Notes: generated by a model from the letters alone, not told the origin. 64,000 nt of DNA from Liriodendron chinense (GCA_003013855.2 ML058453.1:2712361-2776360), one strand, 5' to 3'; positions 1 through 11,602 are shown, counted from the stretch's first letter. Made by a program: numbers and translations.

Positions 1-984
1 TCACTTTTATCTTCTATGGTGTGTTTGGTTCACCATATTCCAAAAAATATCATGAAAATTTACACCAATTAGATTAGTGAGTCATGAAATTTCATGACAT
101 TTAGTGCAAACCAAAAACACATTTAATGACAAGCTATAAGGAGCAGAAGTTTCTGCAAGTTGATCAAGGGACTTACTCGACAACCAACCATTGAAAACAT
201 GCCTTGGTTGAATTTTAATTGGGTTGTCCATATCCCATCATATATGGGCCCACCAACAGTGATCAGAACCACTCATCGCTTGGAATCCACCATTTGGCCA
301 AAATTTGCACCGAACAGTGACACATTACAGCTCAGATGATGAGCTTCATCAAGGTAACTGTGAACCGTTGACCCTATTATTTCAATTGGATTTTTTTCGT
401 GGGGCCCACAGCATCCAGCAATCAATTGGATCATTGCAGAGCGAGTCACCCCAATTGGGGCCATTCGAATTCATGATTTTGAATCCTAGGTGGGCCAGTG
501 TTGGGTGAATGTACTACAAGACCACTATACTAGTGCATGATACTTGACTTTATGGTATAAAAACTGATCATTGATCAGTGGTACACCAGCTTGTGGTACC
601 ACGGTACCTTTTCCATCAACATGCCAACTGTGCAGGACATCAGTACCATCAAAGTGGTATGCCCCAGGTGAAGATCTCCAGCAACAAAAGAATCAATATG
701 GTGTGTTAATCAGGTGGGCCACACAATTGGAATTAATGGACGGATGATGGTCTGATTCAAGATACAGGTGCGGACCAACTAGTGACCGGTTCGGCCTGAG
801 AAGAGAGATCTTCATTGTGGGGTCTACACGTTTTCATTGCACTGATTTCCTACAAAATGGGAATTTTGGAGGGAAATATGGTATGGTACCACAAGTTGTG
901 GTACCGCTACCTGCAGGAGACCAGTTCTCAAACGAGGCGGTATGTTGCATGTGATTCTCAAGAGCAGGGCAGTCTTATTTTTTT
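1..984. other. Intergenic DNA, no gene seen
   Basis: AT-rich sequence with scattered GGGCCCAC and GGTGGGCC motifs. It includes GGTACC-rich inverted motifs at about 587-610 and 885-905. Frames at 305-508 and 815-1003 are short and resemble nothing known. Confidence 0.5.
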
Positions 985-1388
985 GAGAAATTTCCGATTG
1001 TAAACCTCTCTTTTGACCATTATTCTCAGCTAAATCTCCAATATTTTTCTTTCCAAAAGTAAACTTCCATTATTTTTCTGACCAAATTGCCCCTGTTCGT
1101 TTCGAAATTTACCACGATCTCGTTGAATTGATCTCGTTGAGTTGATCTCGTTGAAAATCAACGAGACACATAATTTTCATCTTCATCTTTATCTTCATCT
1201 TCATCTTCATCTTCGTTCATATATCTTCGGTTGTCAACGGTTTTTATGGCTCCTCCGTCCAAGGGGTTACGGAAAGGTATGTTTTAGGAATGTTTGGGGG
1301 TGATTTTCGTTTTAGGTTGGGTACGTTTGAACATTTGGGAGTGATTTTCCTTTTAAGATTGTTCGTTAACCTTGGCATACAAACTGTT

Positions 1389-1575
1389 TGTAGAAATGCC
1401 AATGTAAACTTGAAATGTTGAAATGAGAATGTTATGGCTTGATCAACCATACAAGGTATTTGTAGAAATGCCAATGTAACCTTGAAATGTTGAAATGTAA
1501 ATATTATGGGTTGATTAACCATACAAAGTGTTTGTAGAAATGCCAATGTAACCTTGTAATGTTGAAATGAGAGAT
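1389..1575. repeat. 72-bp tandem repeat, about 2.5 units
   Basis: Units start at 1389, 1461 and 1533 with TGTAGAAATGCCAATGTAA. The period is 72 bases, a multiple of three. That explains the repetitive open frame on the minus strand (1244-1654), which is therefore not taken as a gene. Confidence 0.8.
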
Positions 1576-1879
1576 CGCGTTCAATTTCAACGCGATCCCG
1601 GTGAATTTCAACGAGATCGCGGTGAAATTTTACTGCGATCCCGGTGAATTTCAACGGGATCGCGGTGAAATTTCACCGCGATCTCGTTGAATTTCAAAGA
1701 GCATCTTTTAAAAAGCACAGTTTAAATGCTTTTTATTTTATTTTATGAATGTTTTTTTTTAGAATTTGAATGTCTAATACGTATATAACATGTTTGTTGT
1801 AAAGTGTATGTGGACAATGTTTGAGAATTTTAACCAACTTTCATTGTATTTCGAATTTGAATACAACATGTTTGTTGAA

Positions 1880-2700
1880 ATGTCATAACGAAGGAAAATG
1901 TTGAGAAGTTTGAGAATGTGTTTGAAAATGTATTCTTTGAATTTTGAAAGAGTACTCATTGAAATTGTACTCTTTGAATTTTGAAAGAAATCTCGTTGAA
2001 TTGGTTCTGTGCTCTTTGAATTTTGAAAGAAATTTCGTTGAATTGGCATATTGTTGTCCTCTTTTAATTTTAAAAGAGATCTCATTAAATTGACATTGTG
2101 CTCTTTGAATTTTGAAAGAGATCTCGTTGAATTGTAACTATATCTTTAAATTTTGAAAGAAATCATGTTGAATTAGCACTGTGCTCTGTGCTCTTTGAAT
2201 TTTGAAAGAGATCTCGTTAGCTATGGTTAAAATTCGTAGCCTTTAGTTAGAATTTAACGATATCTCATTGAAATTCAATGAGCACAGTGAGAATTTAACG
2301 ACCTCTCGTTAAGTTTTAATTAAAGGCTACGGATATTAACTGTAGCTATGGAGTACAGTGAGAATTCGACGCAATCTCGTTGAAATTCAACGAGCACAGT
2401 GAGAGTTTAACGAGATCTCGTTCAATTTTAACTAAATGCCACGTATATTAACTGTAACCATAGAGTTTTCAGCGAGCAAAAATCAAACTATTGAGAATTT
2501 ACCGCGATCTCGTTGAAATTCACCGCGATCTCGTTGAATTTCAAAGAGCACAGATATAATTCAATGAGCACACTGTAAAATTCAAAGAGCATGATGTAAA
2601 ATTCAAAGAGCACAGCTATCACGAACATTCGAATGTCCTAACATTTACACTGTGTTCTTTGAAATATCAATATGCTCGTTGAAATTCAACGAGATCGATT
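1880..2700. repeat. Degenerate array of short palindromic motifs
   Basis: Repeated copies of TTTGAATTTTGAAAGAGATC and GATCTCGTTGAATT occur, with their reverse complements (TTCAACGAG) interspersed. The array forms the right half of the 985-3123 element. Confidence 0.65.
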
Positions 2701-3749
2701 ATTGCAAAAACACATTGCGATAAATAAAGATCCGACTTGATTATTAAAAAAAAACGCATTCGTTGAGAAATTTTTTTCACATTCTTCGTTCTTACCTGGT
2801 CCACACCACAACCTCGTTTCCAATAAAACACGAGTTGAGAAAATAGAAAAGTAGTGCTCTAAAGTGTAAACTGATCTTAAAACTAAAGAGATGATGCTTT
2901 TTTTGCTATAGATGAGAGAAAAAAAAAAGAGTTTTGAATATAAAAGAGGAGAAAAACGAGGAGAAAATATGTTTTTTTTAGAAGGAATAAATCCTAACAA
3001 TAGGGGTATTTCAGTCCGAAAATGTCCTATCCGTACAAGTGAAGTTTACTTTTGGAAAGAAAAATATTGGAGGTTTAGCTGGGAATAATGGTCAAAAGAG
3101 AGGTTTACAGTCGAAAATTTCTCTATTTTTTAGAAGGAAAATGCTGGTGCTACCGAGTTACCTACTCTAACGTGGGGGAAGTCTTAAATGCATGAGATCC
3201 ACACCGTCCATCAGGTACGTCAATCCATGTTTGGCCTTGATGACAAAAATCAAGTTGATCAACCCTCGGGTGGGCCACCAAAAAATTATACCTAAAACCT
3301 CAAAATTCACATGTTAGGGGCCATATGATTTTTTGGATAATGTCTTTTGCGAGTGTTTCATTCATCCCCGATGAGACACATGAACGGATTGGATGACATA
3401 TAAACACCAAGGTGAGCCCTACTGGTGGGTGCTTCATCCCAACTCTTTCATATGATGCGGCCTACTTGACCATTGGATTATCATGATTTTTAGTTTCAAC
3501 AGTTAGAATAAATCATCTCACATGATGGACGGGGTGGATCTGATGGAAGCTATGCTTACGTGGATCTTGATCTGCGAAAGTAACCCGAGTAGGTGGTACC
3601 TTGCGCGAGGTATGCAAGTTTTCATCTTTTTACGGTAGTGACCATCGTTTCTCACGGACGCGGATTACGTAGTGGAGCACACAGCACCGACGTCTGTGCT
3701 GTGTGCTACTGGAAAAGCTAGGCCCCACCATGATGTATGTGTTTTATGG

Positions 3750-4245
3750 GTGCGAATTAGGTGTTACCCCTACCGTAGGGCCCACATTGATGATATTATA
3801 TATCCAAGCCGTCCATCCGTTTCTATGGAGCATTCTAGAACGGGATACAAAAATTTATAGATACCAAAATTTTATGTGCACCACACCACATGAAACAGTG
3901 TTGATTGAGTGCCTCACCGTTAAAAATTACAAAGGGCCCATTGTAACGTTTTCTTGATGTTTATTTGCAATCCAAGCTGTTGATAATGTCAAGAATATCT
4001 GGATGAAGGAAATTAGAAAGATCATATTGATCCAAAGCTTTTATGGTCCGCAAAATGTTTTTAATGGTTATTAATCACTCTTTTTATTGGTATGGTCCAC
4101 CTGATATTTATAATTTTTTCTCGCATCTTAAAATGAGACGGAAAAACAGATGGACGGCATGGACATACAAAACATATATCAAGGTAGCCCCCACAACGTA
4201 GGGGTAACAGCTAACTGGCTCCCGTGTGTTATCCCGGGGAACAGC
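3750..4245. mobile_element. Foldback element inside the outer element, copy 1
   Basis: It starts near GCGAATTAGGTGTTACCCC and folds back to CGTAGGGGTAACAGCTAA near 4211. The arms share GGGCCCACATTGATGATAT and a CCGTCCATCCGTTTC module. Confidence 0.55.
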
Positions 4246-4800
4246 TTAGTGGGTGTTACCCCCACCGTGTGGCCCACATGAATGATATTTTGTATATCTA
4301 AACCATCCATCCGTTTCTCTAGCCCATTCGAGGGTGGGGTTTCAAAAATTATGCAGATCCGAATCTCAGGTGGACCATACCACTGGAAACAGTGGTGATT
4401 GAGTGGCCCCCTATTAAAGATTCCAAAGAGCCCATCGTAAGGTTTTAGTAACTTTTATTTATAATCCAACCCGTTGATAATGTCAAGAAGATCTGGATTA
4501 ACTTTTATTTATAATCCAACCCGTTGATAATGTCAAGAAGATCTGGATGAAGGTAAGATACAAAGATCAGCTTGATCCAAAACTTTTGTGGTCCACAAAA
4601 CATTTTTAATGGTCACTAATCACTGTTTCTAGTGGTATGGTCCACCTGAGATTTGAATCTTCTTAGGGTTTGAGATCACGTCCTAAAATGAGATTTAAAA
4701 ACAGATAAACGACATGGATATATAAAAAACATATCAAGATGGGCCCACCCAATTAGGGTAACACCCACTGAGCTATTCCCTAGGTAACAGCTAATCTACT
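4246..4800. mobile_element. Foldback element inside the outer element, copy 2
   Basis: Bases GTGGGTGTTACCCCCACCG pair with GGGTAACACCCACT near 4760. The centre holds a 50-bp tandem duplication (4451-4500 and 4501-4550). Confidence 0.55.
4451..4550. repeat. 50-bp tandem duplication at a hairpin centre
   Basis: Two adjacent near-identical 50-base units start with ACTTTTATTTATAATCCAAC. They lie in the unpaired middle of the surrounding foldback element. Confidence 0.85.
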
Positions 4801-5174
4801 CTCCTTTTATCCACGCCTTCCGTCCATTTTTAGCTCATCTTATGGCATGAGCCCAAAAATAAAGAGTATCCAAATCTCAGGTGGGGCACACCTCAGAAAA
4901 CAGTTGTGATTGAGCGTCCACCACTAAAAATTTCATAGGGCCACTGTAATGTTTATCTGCCATTCAAATTGTTGATTAGCTAACGCTTAACTAGATGAAG
5001 GCAAAACACATCTATCGGCCGATCCAAAACCATTGTAGCCCCCGAAAAGTTTTCAATAGTAGGCATTGAATCACTAATATTTCCCATGGTGTGGTCCACG
5101 AAATATTTGAATCATACCTTGAAATGAGCTGGCAAATGGATGGACCGCGTGGATAAAGCTCATACATCATGATG

Positions 5175-5722
5175 GGACGCAGATTAGCTACTGACAAGTT
5201 GAGTAGTTATATGGCTACTGAAGTGACGTCACCAACTTCTGTGGGCCCACCATGATGTATGTATTGTATCCACACCGATACATCCATTTTTATGGCATGA
5301 GCCAAAGATCCAGGTAGATCCAAAGCTCAAGTGGGCCTCACCAATGAGAACAGTGGAGATTGATCTTCTACCATTAAAAACTTCTTGGGGTCATTGGAAG
5401 TTTTTGATCAAGCTGATATTTGTGTTTTCCATTCTTCCATGTACGTGTGAACTTATGAACAGGTTGGATATCAAATAGACATCATGGTGGGCCTTAGGAA
5501 CGTTTCAATGGTCGAGTCACTAATCCATCCCCACTATTTCTTTGGTGGAGTCCACTTGAGCTTTGGATCTGTCTCATTCTTTAACTCATGCCCTATAATA
5601 ATCTCTCCAAATGGATGGACGGTGTGGATATAATACATACATCATGGTGGGGCCCACAGAAGTTGGTGACTTCACTTCAGTAGCCATATGCTACTCAACT
5701 TGTCAGTAGCTAATCCGCGTCC
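5175..5722. mobile_element. 548-bp foldback MITE with perfect 9-bp TSD
   Basis: The ends are GGACGCAGATTAGCTACTGA and, reverse-complemented, GGACGCGGATTAGCTACTGA. The arms stay paired for about 100 bases, through GAAGTGACGTCACC and CTGTGGGCCCACCATGATG. ATCATGATG lies directly on both sides (5166-5174 and 5723-5731). The target is the ATCATGATGGG module of the outer foldback element, so this is the younger insertion. Confidence 0.85.
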
Positions 5723-5820
5723 ATCATGATGGGCCCACAGAGCTTTTTCAATAGCAAACAGCATCAAAGCAGTCGGGCGTGCTGTGTGCGAATCTGCACA
5801 ATCCGAGTCCCTTTCACACC

Positions 5821-6269
5821 GGAGCAGATTAAGGTGTTACCCCGGTAACCCTACCCGTGGGGCCTACCTTGATGATGTGTTGTATATCAACTCTGTCCAT
5901 CCGTTCCTTCAGCCTAATTTATAAAGTGATAAAAAAAAAAAATAAGCAGACCAAAATATTAGGTGGACCACTAGAATGCCAACCAATAAGAACTTCCCTG
6001 GGCCCACAATAAGAAGATCCATAATTTTTATTTACCATCCAACTCATTTATACCTCCTGGATGAAGTGAAAATACAAAGTTCAGTTTGATCCAAAACTTT
6101 TATAGCCTACAAAAAGCTTTTAATCAATACCTTTTCCAGGTCCACCTGAGATTTTAATTTACTTAAGTTTTGTTATAACGTAGCGGTTAAAACGGATGGG
6201 CGGTGTGGATATAGAACACATTAATTGTGGTGGGCCTCACAGATAAGGGTAGCAACTAACCTGCTCTCC
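5821..6269. mobile_element. Foldback MITE with degenerate 9-bp TSD
   Basis: It starts GGAGCAGATTAAGGTGTTAC and ends, reverse-complemented, GGAGAGCAGGTTAGTTGCTA. Flanks TTTCACACC and TTTCACTCA agree at 7 of 9. The arms carry GTGGGGCC and CCATCCGTTC modules. Confidence 0.65.
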
Positions 6270-6838
6270 TTTCACTCATGACAAAACCTGCTAAAGAGGC
6301 AGGTCTGAACAGTGCAGATGAACTGAATCGATCTGATCATGATGAGGTGGGCCATAACTACGCGTAATAAATGGACGGTGAAGAGAAATTGACCAACCTG
6401 GTGTCAGAGAGGGTAAGTAAGGGGCATCCACTCAGTTGTCCTACAGATGAGCTTCCTGGCTGAAGAACACGTTTGCCAAGCTTGCAAGTGGGAGATTATG
6501 ACGACTTGCTGATGAACTGCTAACTGACTGCTTTTATCATCTCTGAAATGAGCAGCATATTATGGAAAGCTGATATGATAGACTACCTTTGACTTTCAAA
6601 CCTCAGGCCCTCAGCTACGAATTAAATTATCTGCTCCTGCGCCGTAGGACTTGTACACTGCCCTGCACCACTTCCGTTGCCTTTCCAACTTCCAATCGAT
6701 TGTAAGCTAAGTGGGGCCACGGTTATGCTTGTCAGAAATCCACACCGTACACCTGTTTGGCCAGGGAAATGCCTACCATTAAAACTTCCTCCATGATTTT
6801 TATATACTATCCACTGCACTAACACTAACGCCGTGGTG

Positions 6839-7367
6839 GGGCTCGGATTTCCTGCGAAAGCCTTGTGCAGGAAGTTCCTGCGCTGGGAACCAAGGTGGGG
6901 CACACAGTGATTTTTTTTAATGAATCCACCCCGTTCATCCGTTTTGGGAGCTCATTTTAGGATGTTAGAACAAAAATGAACTAGATCCAAGACTCAAGTG
7001 GGCCTCACTAGAGGAAAAGGTGGGTAGGTAAATTACTACCGTTGAAACCTCCCTGGGGTCCACAGTGATGTTTATATGACATCCATACCGTTCATAACGT
7101 CACTACTACTAGGATGAACTGGAAACACAAATATTATCCTGATTCGAAACTCCTTTGGCTCCACAAATATTTCAACTGTGGACGTTTAATCCTCACGTTC
7201 TCGGCCCACTTGAGTCTTGGATCCGGTTCGTTTTTGTTCTCATGTCCTAAAATGAGCTCCCAAAACGGATGGACGGAATGGATTTATCAAAAAAATTACT
7301 GTGGGCCCCACCTTGGTTCCCAAGGTAGGAACTTCCTGCGCAAGGCTATCGCAGGAAATCCGCGCCC
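6839..7367. mobile_element. 529-bp foldback MITE (family B) with perfect 9-bp TSD
   Basis: The ends read GGGCTCGGATTTCCTGCGAA and, reverse-complemented, GGGCGCGGATTTCCTGCGAT. Paired modules include GCAGGAAGTTCCTGCGC and CCAAGGTGGGGC. GCCGTGGTG occurs directly on each side (6830-6838 and 7368-7376). The best-preserved copy of the family that also includes 20697-21301, 37919-38400 and 42172-42656. Confidence 0.85.
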
Positions 7368-7544
7368 GCCGTGGTGTGATTTCACCACTTGTGGGTATTC
7401 GAACCTGAGACTTCACGGGGAAACTCCGCTCACCATACCACCAGGGCGAGGATAAGGACTTGGGGCTGTGTGGGTCCCGGACAAATCCCGTCCCTCTGTT
7501 TTGAAAGAGCACAGTAGGATAGGAATGTAAAAATAAGGAAGATA

Positions 7545-7860
7545 AAAAACCTAAGGTGGGCCACACTAACGAAACAGTGGGAGCAACAAGATTCGCCGTT
7601 GACTCCAACCATCAAACCATGATGTTTGTATGACATCCAAACCATTCATAAAATTATTACCAATATGATAAACTCTAGGAGCAAATATCATCCTGATACA
7701 AAACTTCTGTCACTACCAAGCATTCATTCCCAACTGTTTCGTATGGTATGGCTCATATGAGTTATTGATCTTTCTGATTTTTAAAATCCCATCCTATTGT
7801 AGTCTTTTAAAACAGATGGATGGAGTGGATTTGTCATAGACATATCTATGGCCCCACATA
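7545..7860. mobile_element. Degraded foldback element
   Basis: The left part has AAGGTGGGCCACAC and a centre resembling other copies (CCATCAAACCATGATGTTTG). The right part has CAGATGGATGGAGTGGAT. Ends and target duplication were not resolved. Confidence 0.4.
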
Positions 7861-7903
7861 GCCCCGAGCACAACGATGTCTTTGTTCTTGGGTCACAGGC
7901 AAT

Positions 7904-8989
7904 TAGGGCTGCACATCGAGCCGAGTCGAGTCGAGGTGGGCCAAGCTTGGCTTGACTCATTTATGCTCTCTTTGAATTCGAGCTCGAGCTCGAGCTCGAG
8001 CTTACGCTCAAGCTTACCATTGGAGCTTGCCTTGTTTTCTAAAACTTTCGAGGTGAGGTCGAGGCAAGCTAGTGGATAGAGTCGAGGCGAGCTTACCTCG
8101 AGTCTCCCACCTCAATTTATTATATTTTTTACTATAAAATACTAATTAAAAATCAACAACATTATGTTCAAGAAGTCATACATATATTATGGGAGAATAA
8201 TATTTCTACCGATGGAACCCACCATTAAAATGACTTAGCTCTGATCGATTTTTTCTTTGGCCAGGTCACACATGTATTGGATGCAGACCACTAGTAATAT
8301 TTTCTGAACCATAATTAACACAGTTACATGCATAGCTCATCATATGAATGGACTGCCCTGATTATTGTGTGGACTATCTTCATCATGAGGCTTAGCTGAT
8401 TCATGGATTAGATGCACCACCTCCCTTGTAAAATTGCAATCAATAGCCTCATATGATGTTTAGGTCTTACCATAGCCCTTGTTTTGTAGATATGTATGGT
8501 GAGTGGTCTCACCATAGCACTTCTGTTTGTGTACCGTGTAAAACACACAACCACTATGTGCTCATCATGTTTTGTACTTGAAATTACTCAATCCATTAGA
8601 TATGCTCAATAAAGAATGTTTTTACTTGAACAAAATGGTAGAATTAAGAAACCCCCCAAATGTGTGAGGGTTTTATATGTCTTAAGCTTGGACCCCAATG
8701 TGTGTGGGGGGGGGGGGGGCGGAGGAGGAAAAAGAACTAAGAAATAAGAAAATTAGGGTTTTTTTTTTTTTTTTTAACAAATATCTATGTGAAACGAGTC
8801 GAGTCGAGCTTGAACGAGACGAGTTTCGAGCCAAGTCGAGTCGAGTGACCCAATGATCGAAGTTGACTTAATTTATGACTCGAGCTCCTAAATGAAGCTT
8901 GGCTTGACTTGTTCTACTGAGTCGAGTCGAGCTTTTTCGAGTCGAGTCGATCGAGTTTCTCGAGCTGACTCGGCTCATGACCAGCCCTA
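7904..8989. mobile_element. GAGTCGAG-rich hAT-like non-autonomous element
   Basis: It starts TAGGGCTGCACATCGAGC and ends, reverse-complemented, TAGGGCTGGTCATGAGCC. Flanks CAGGCAAT (7896-7903) and TAGGCAAT (8990-8997) agree at 7 of 8, as for hAT insertions. Both arms are built of CGAGTCGAGTCGAGCT motifs. The middle is AT-rich and non-coding. A 14-base G run lies at 8706-8719. Confidence 0.72.
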
Positions 8990-9104
8990 TAGGCAATCCG
9001 CTCCCAGTTAGGGATCCACGGTTAGCTGATCCAGACCATGCATGCGGCAGACTCATGATACAATATCAACTTTTGAAGATCCAGATCTTTCATCGATTTT
9101 TTGG

Positions 9105-9545
9105 ACCGGAATCCTCTACTGACCTCACGTAAAACACCAAGCTTATAGCGGCCCACCACCTCGTATATCAAAATCCACTCCGTCCATCTAGACCTTTTGA
9201 AAATAAAATCATCAGCTTCAAAATCTCAGGTGGGGCACATAGAAGGGATGGGATTCCAAACATAGGTTTGTGGGTGGGGCACTGTGGTGTGAATCTTTCG
9301 TCAACCCGTTAATCATGTGTATCTCATCAGTATGAAGTGAAGATAGAAAAATCAGCTAGACAACACGGTGTGATCTTAAGAGGTTTTAGAAGCAATTTTA
9401 CATTCTTTCCATTGGTGTGGACAAATTAGAACTTTTACCGGGCTGATCCTTATGTTTAAACTAAATAGTTCTCACCTGATGGACGGAGTGGATTTACTTA
9501 TAAAACATGGTGGGCCCCACAGAGCTGGGGTGTTTTATGCGGTGC
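9105..9545. mobile_element. Foldback MITE, ends approximate
   Basis: Left arm GTAAAACACCAAGCTTATAG with GATATC-type and TCCACTCCGTCCATC modules. Right arm GATGGACGGAGTGGATTTAC and GGTGGGCCCCACAGAGC, then GGTGTTTTATGCGG. The arms are imperfectly complementary. Confidence 0.5.
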
Positions 9546-10062
9546 GTAAATCACAATGGTTGTAGGCTTGCAGACTGTTCCGGTGCGGATTATTTTCTGG
9601 CCATGCTGACAATTGCTGTATTCCCGACCCAGAGCCCTGTAGTTCGGTGATCCAGACAATTGATTTCCAGACTAATTTTTCTGGTGAGCACAGGATTTTG
9701 ATTTATTTTCACCTGATCCGTCTAATTGTAGGCCACTGATCTTCCAATCCAGGAGTTTGTTAGGTCCCAATCTATCAACGGATTGGATCACTGACATTGC
9801 GGGCGTACACGCACCAAATGCTGCGGCAGCGCAGTCCGGAGGACCCTAAGATTCCTCTCTAGACTGATGGGACCTGTCGAGGTGGGACCATGCCCCAAAA
9901 GTCTCCACGAGTGGAAGTTATTAACACTTGAATCAGCAGGCAAATGACCAGAGGTTGGACGGCTAGGGTCTTCCAATCCATGGCTATTTCCATCAGTCAA
10001 TTGTTATGATTGAAGGATGGGGCCCACTTGCATGGAGTGGAACTCAGATCCCTCCGCAACTT

Positions 10063-10630
10063 GAACGCGGATCTGATAGAGAGGAGGTCACCACGCTATA
10101 GTTTTTATGTGGACCCACCGTTATGTATTTGTTTTTATACACGCCATCCATCCTTTTTTTTTAATCTCATTTTAGGGCATGAGCCCAAAATTGAAGCATA
10201 TCCATAGCTCAAGTGGACCACACCACAGAAAACAGTGGGGATACTAAAGTTCACCGTTGAAACTTACATACGGTCTACAGTGAAATTTATTTGCCATCCA
10301 ACCTGTTAATAAAGCTAACAGAACTGGATGAAGGGTGAACACAAATATCAGCTTAATCCAAAACAGCTAACAGAACTGGATGAAGGGTGAACACAAATAT
10401 CAGCTTAATCCAAAACTACCGTGACCTTCACGAAGTTTTCAATGATAGGCGTGCAATTCCCACTTTTTTCTTGTAGTATCGTCCACTTGAGCTTTGGAAA
10501 TCCTTCAATTTTATGAAAGTACCATAAAATGAGATGGGAAAAACGAATGGACGGCGTGGATAAAATGCATACATGATGGTGGACCCCACAGAGAATCCAC
10601 ACTGAGCTCCTCGCTACAAAATCCGCGTCC
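10063..10630. mobile_element. Foldback MITE with degenerate 9-bp TSD and internal duplication
   Basis: Ends GAACGCGGATCTGATAGAGA and, reverse-complemented, GGACGCGGATTTTGTAGCGA. Flanks CCGCAACTT and CAGCAACTC agree at 7 of 9. The centre contains a 54-bp tandem duplication starting at GCTAACAGAACTGGATGAAG. Confidence 0.68.
10313..10420. repeat. 54-bp tandem duplication in a MITE centre
   Basis: GCTAACAGAACTGGATGAAG recurs after 54 bases, and each unit ends in TTAATCCAAAAC. As at 4451-4550, the duplication lies at the hairpin apex. Confidence 0.8.
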
Positions 10631-11074
10631 CAGCAACTCACTCTGCAGCCACCTAAGCTGACCAAGCCCAATATTCTTCTCGTGCTCTCGTCCACACATG
10701 CGACAAGACCAGCCTGTTTACCTACACGTGTCCTTGGAGAATCTCATAAAGCGGATTGCGAAAAAGTCGACCGCGTACGTACTTCTTTTGGAACTCGCCT
10801 TTTTCACATGCAAACCTGGAACACGCGAGATATATCCAAGCCGCCCATCAGGTGGATCATACACCGTTAGATCTTGGCCCAAAACCACTCTGATCTTCCC
10901 ATTAGTAGTGCCACACAAACAAGAGAAATAGAGCAACGGTTCATATTCAGTGTACACGTGTGACTTGTCTTATGAATGGACTGGTCTGATTTCAGGACCA
11001 GAGCATGTTCGTGTGGAGCTCCGCGGCACTCGTGTCCAGTTCGCAGTGCTCAGGTGGCATGCCTGAATCAGAAA

Positions 11075-11602
11075 GGGATGTTGGTATACCCAAGACGGTG
11101 CGTCACTTACCGTGGGCCCACCTTGATGTATGTATTATTTATCCACGCCGTCCACCCGTTTTTCTACATCATTTTTAGGGTATTAGCCGGAAAATTAAAC
11201 AGATTCAATTATCAGGTGGACCATACCATAGGAAACAGTGTTGATTGACCATTAACGGGCCACAAATTTTTTGGATCAAGCTGATATTTATTTTTTAGCC
11301 TTCATCCCGGCTTATGTGACCTTATCAACAGATTGGATGGTAAATAAACACTATGAAAACATTAAGGTGCTTTCTAATAAGTTTTTAATGGCAGGACAGT
11401 CAATCACCACTGTTTCTTATGGTATGGTCCACCTGATAATTGGATTTTCTTAATTTTTGTGATAATGACCTAAAATGATATGGAACAACGGATGGACGTC
11501 ATGGATACATAATACATACATCAAGGTGGACCCCACGGTCACCCCATGGTAAGGGCCGCACCGTCTTGGGTGTGGCCGGGGTCTCACCGAATCCGCTCTC
11601 TG
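11075..11602. mobile_element. Foldback MITE, left end truncated
   Basis: ACCCAAGACGGTGCG on the left pairs with CGCACCGTCTTGGGTG on the right, and CTTACCGTGGGCCCACC pairs with the 11530 region. The right end ...GAATCCGCTCTC matches the family terminus, but its partner on the left is not intact. Confidence 0.55.

Larger units (their letters stand above)
985..3123. mobile_element. 2.1-kb long-TIR element (Mutator-like), non-autonomous
   Basis: Bases 985 to about 1067 and the reverse complement of about 3041-3123 match closely for over 80 bases. Both begin GAGAAATTTTCGA or GAGAAATTTCCGA and continue into GTAAACCTCTCTTTTGACC. The element is flanked by TATTTTTTT on the left and TATTTTTTA on the right (8 of 9 identical). 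No transposase frame is present. The interior is made of tandem and palindromic motifs of the type GATCTCGTTGAATTTCAACG. A near-9-bp duplication and long TIRs point to the Mutator-like superfamily, but hAT (8 bp) cannot be excluded because eight bases match exactly. Confidence 0.7.
3656..5810. mobile_element. Outer foldback element carrying nested insertions
   Basis: The left end GGACGCGGATTACGTAGT continues into GCACACAGCACCGACG. The right end, reverse-complemented, reads GGACTCGGATTGTGCAGA and then GCACACAGCACGCCCGAC. Flanks are GTTTCTCAC and CTTTCACAC (7 of 9), an aged 9-bp duplication. The body is interrupted by two related foldback copies (about 3750-4245 and 4246-4800) and by the 5175-5722 element. 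Confidence 0.65.

Noticed and set aside
1244..1654. 136-codon minus-strand frame with a repeating FQHFKVTLAFLQ pattern
   Set aside because: It is produced by a 72-bp (24-codon) tandem DNA repeat inside a mobile element and has no resemblance to a known protein.
7240..7608. 122-codon minus-strand frame
   Set aside because: It spans the boundary of a foldback MITE and unrelated flanking DNA, so it is a chance frame.
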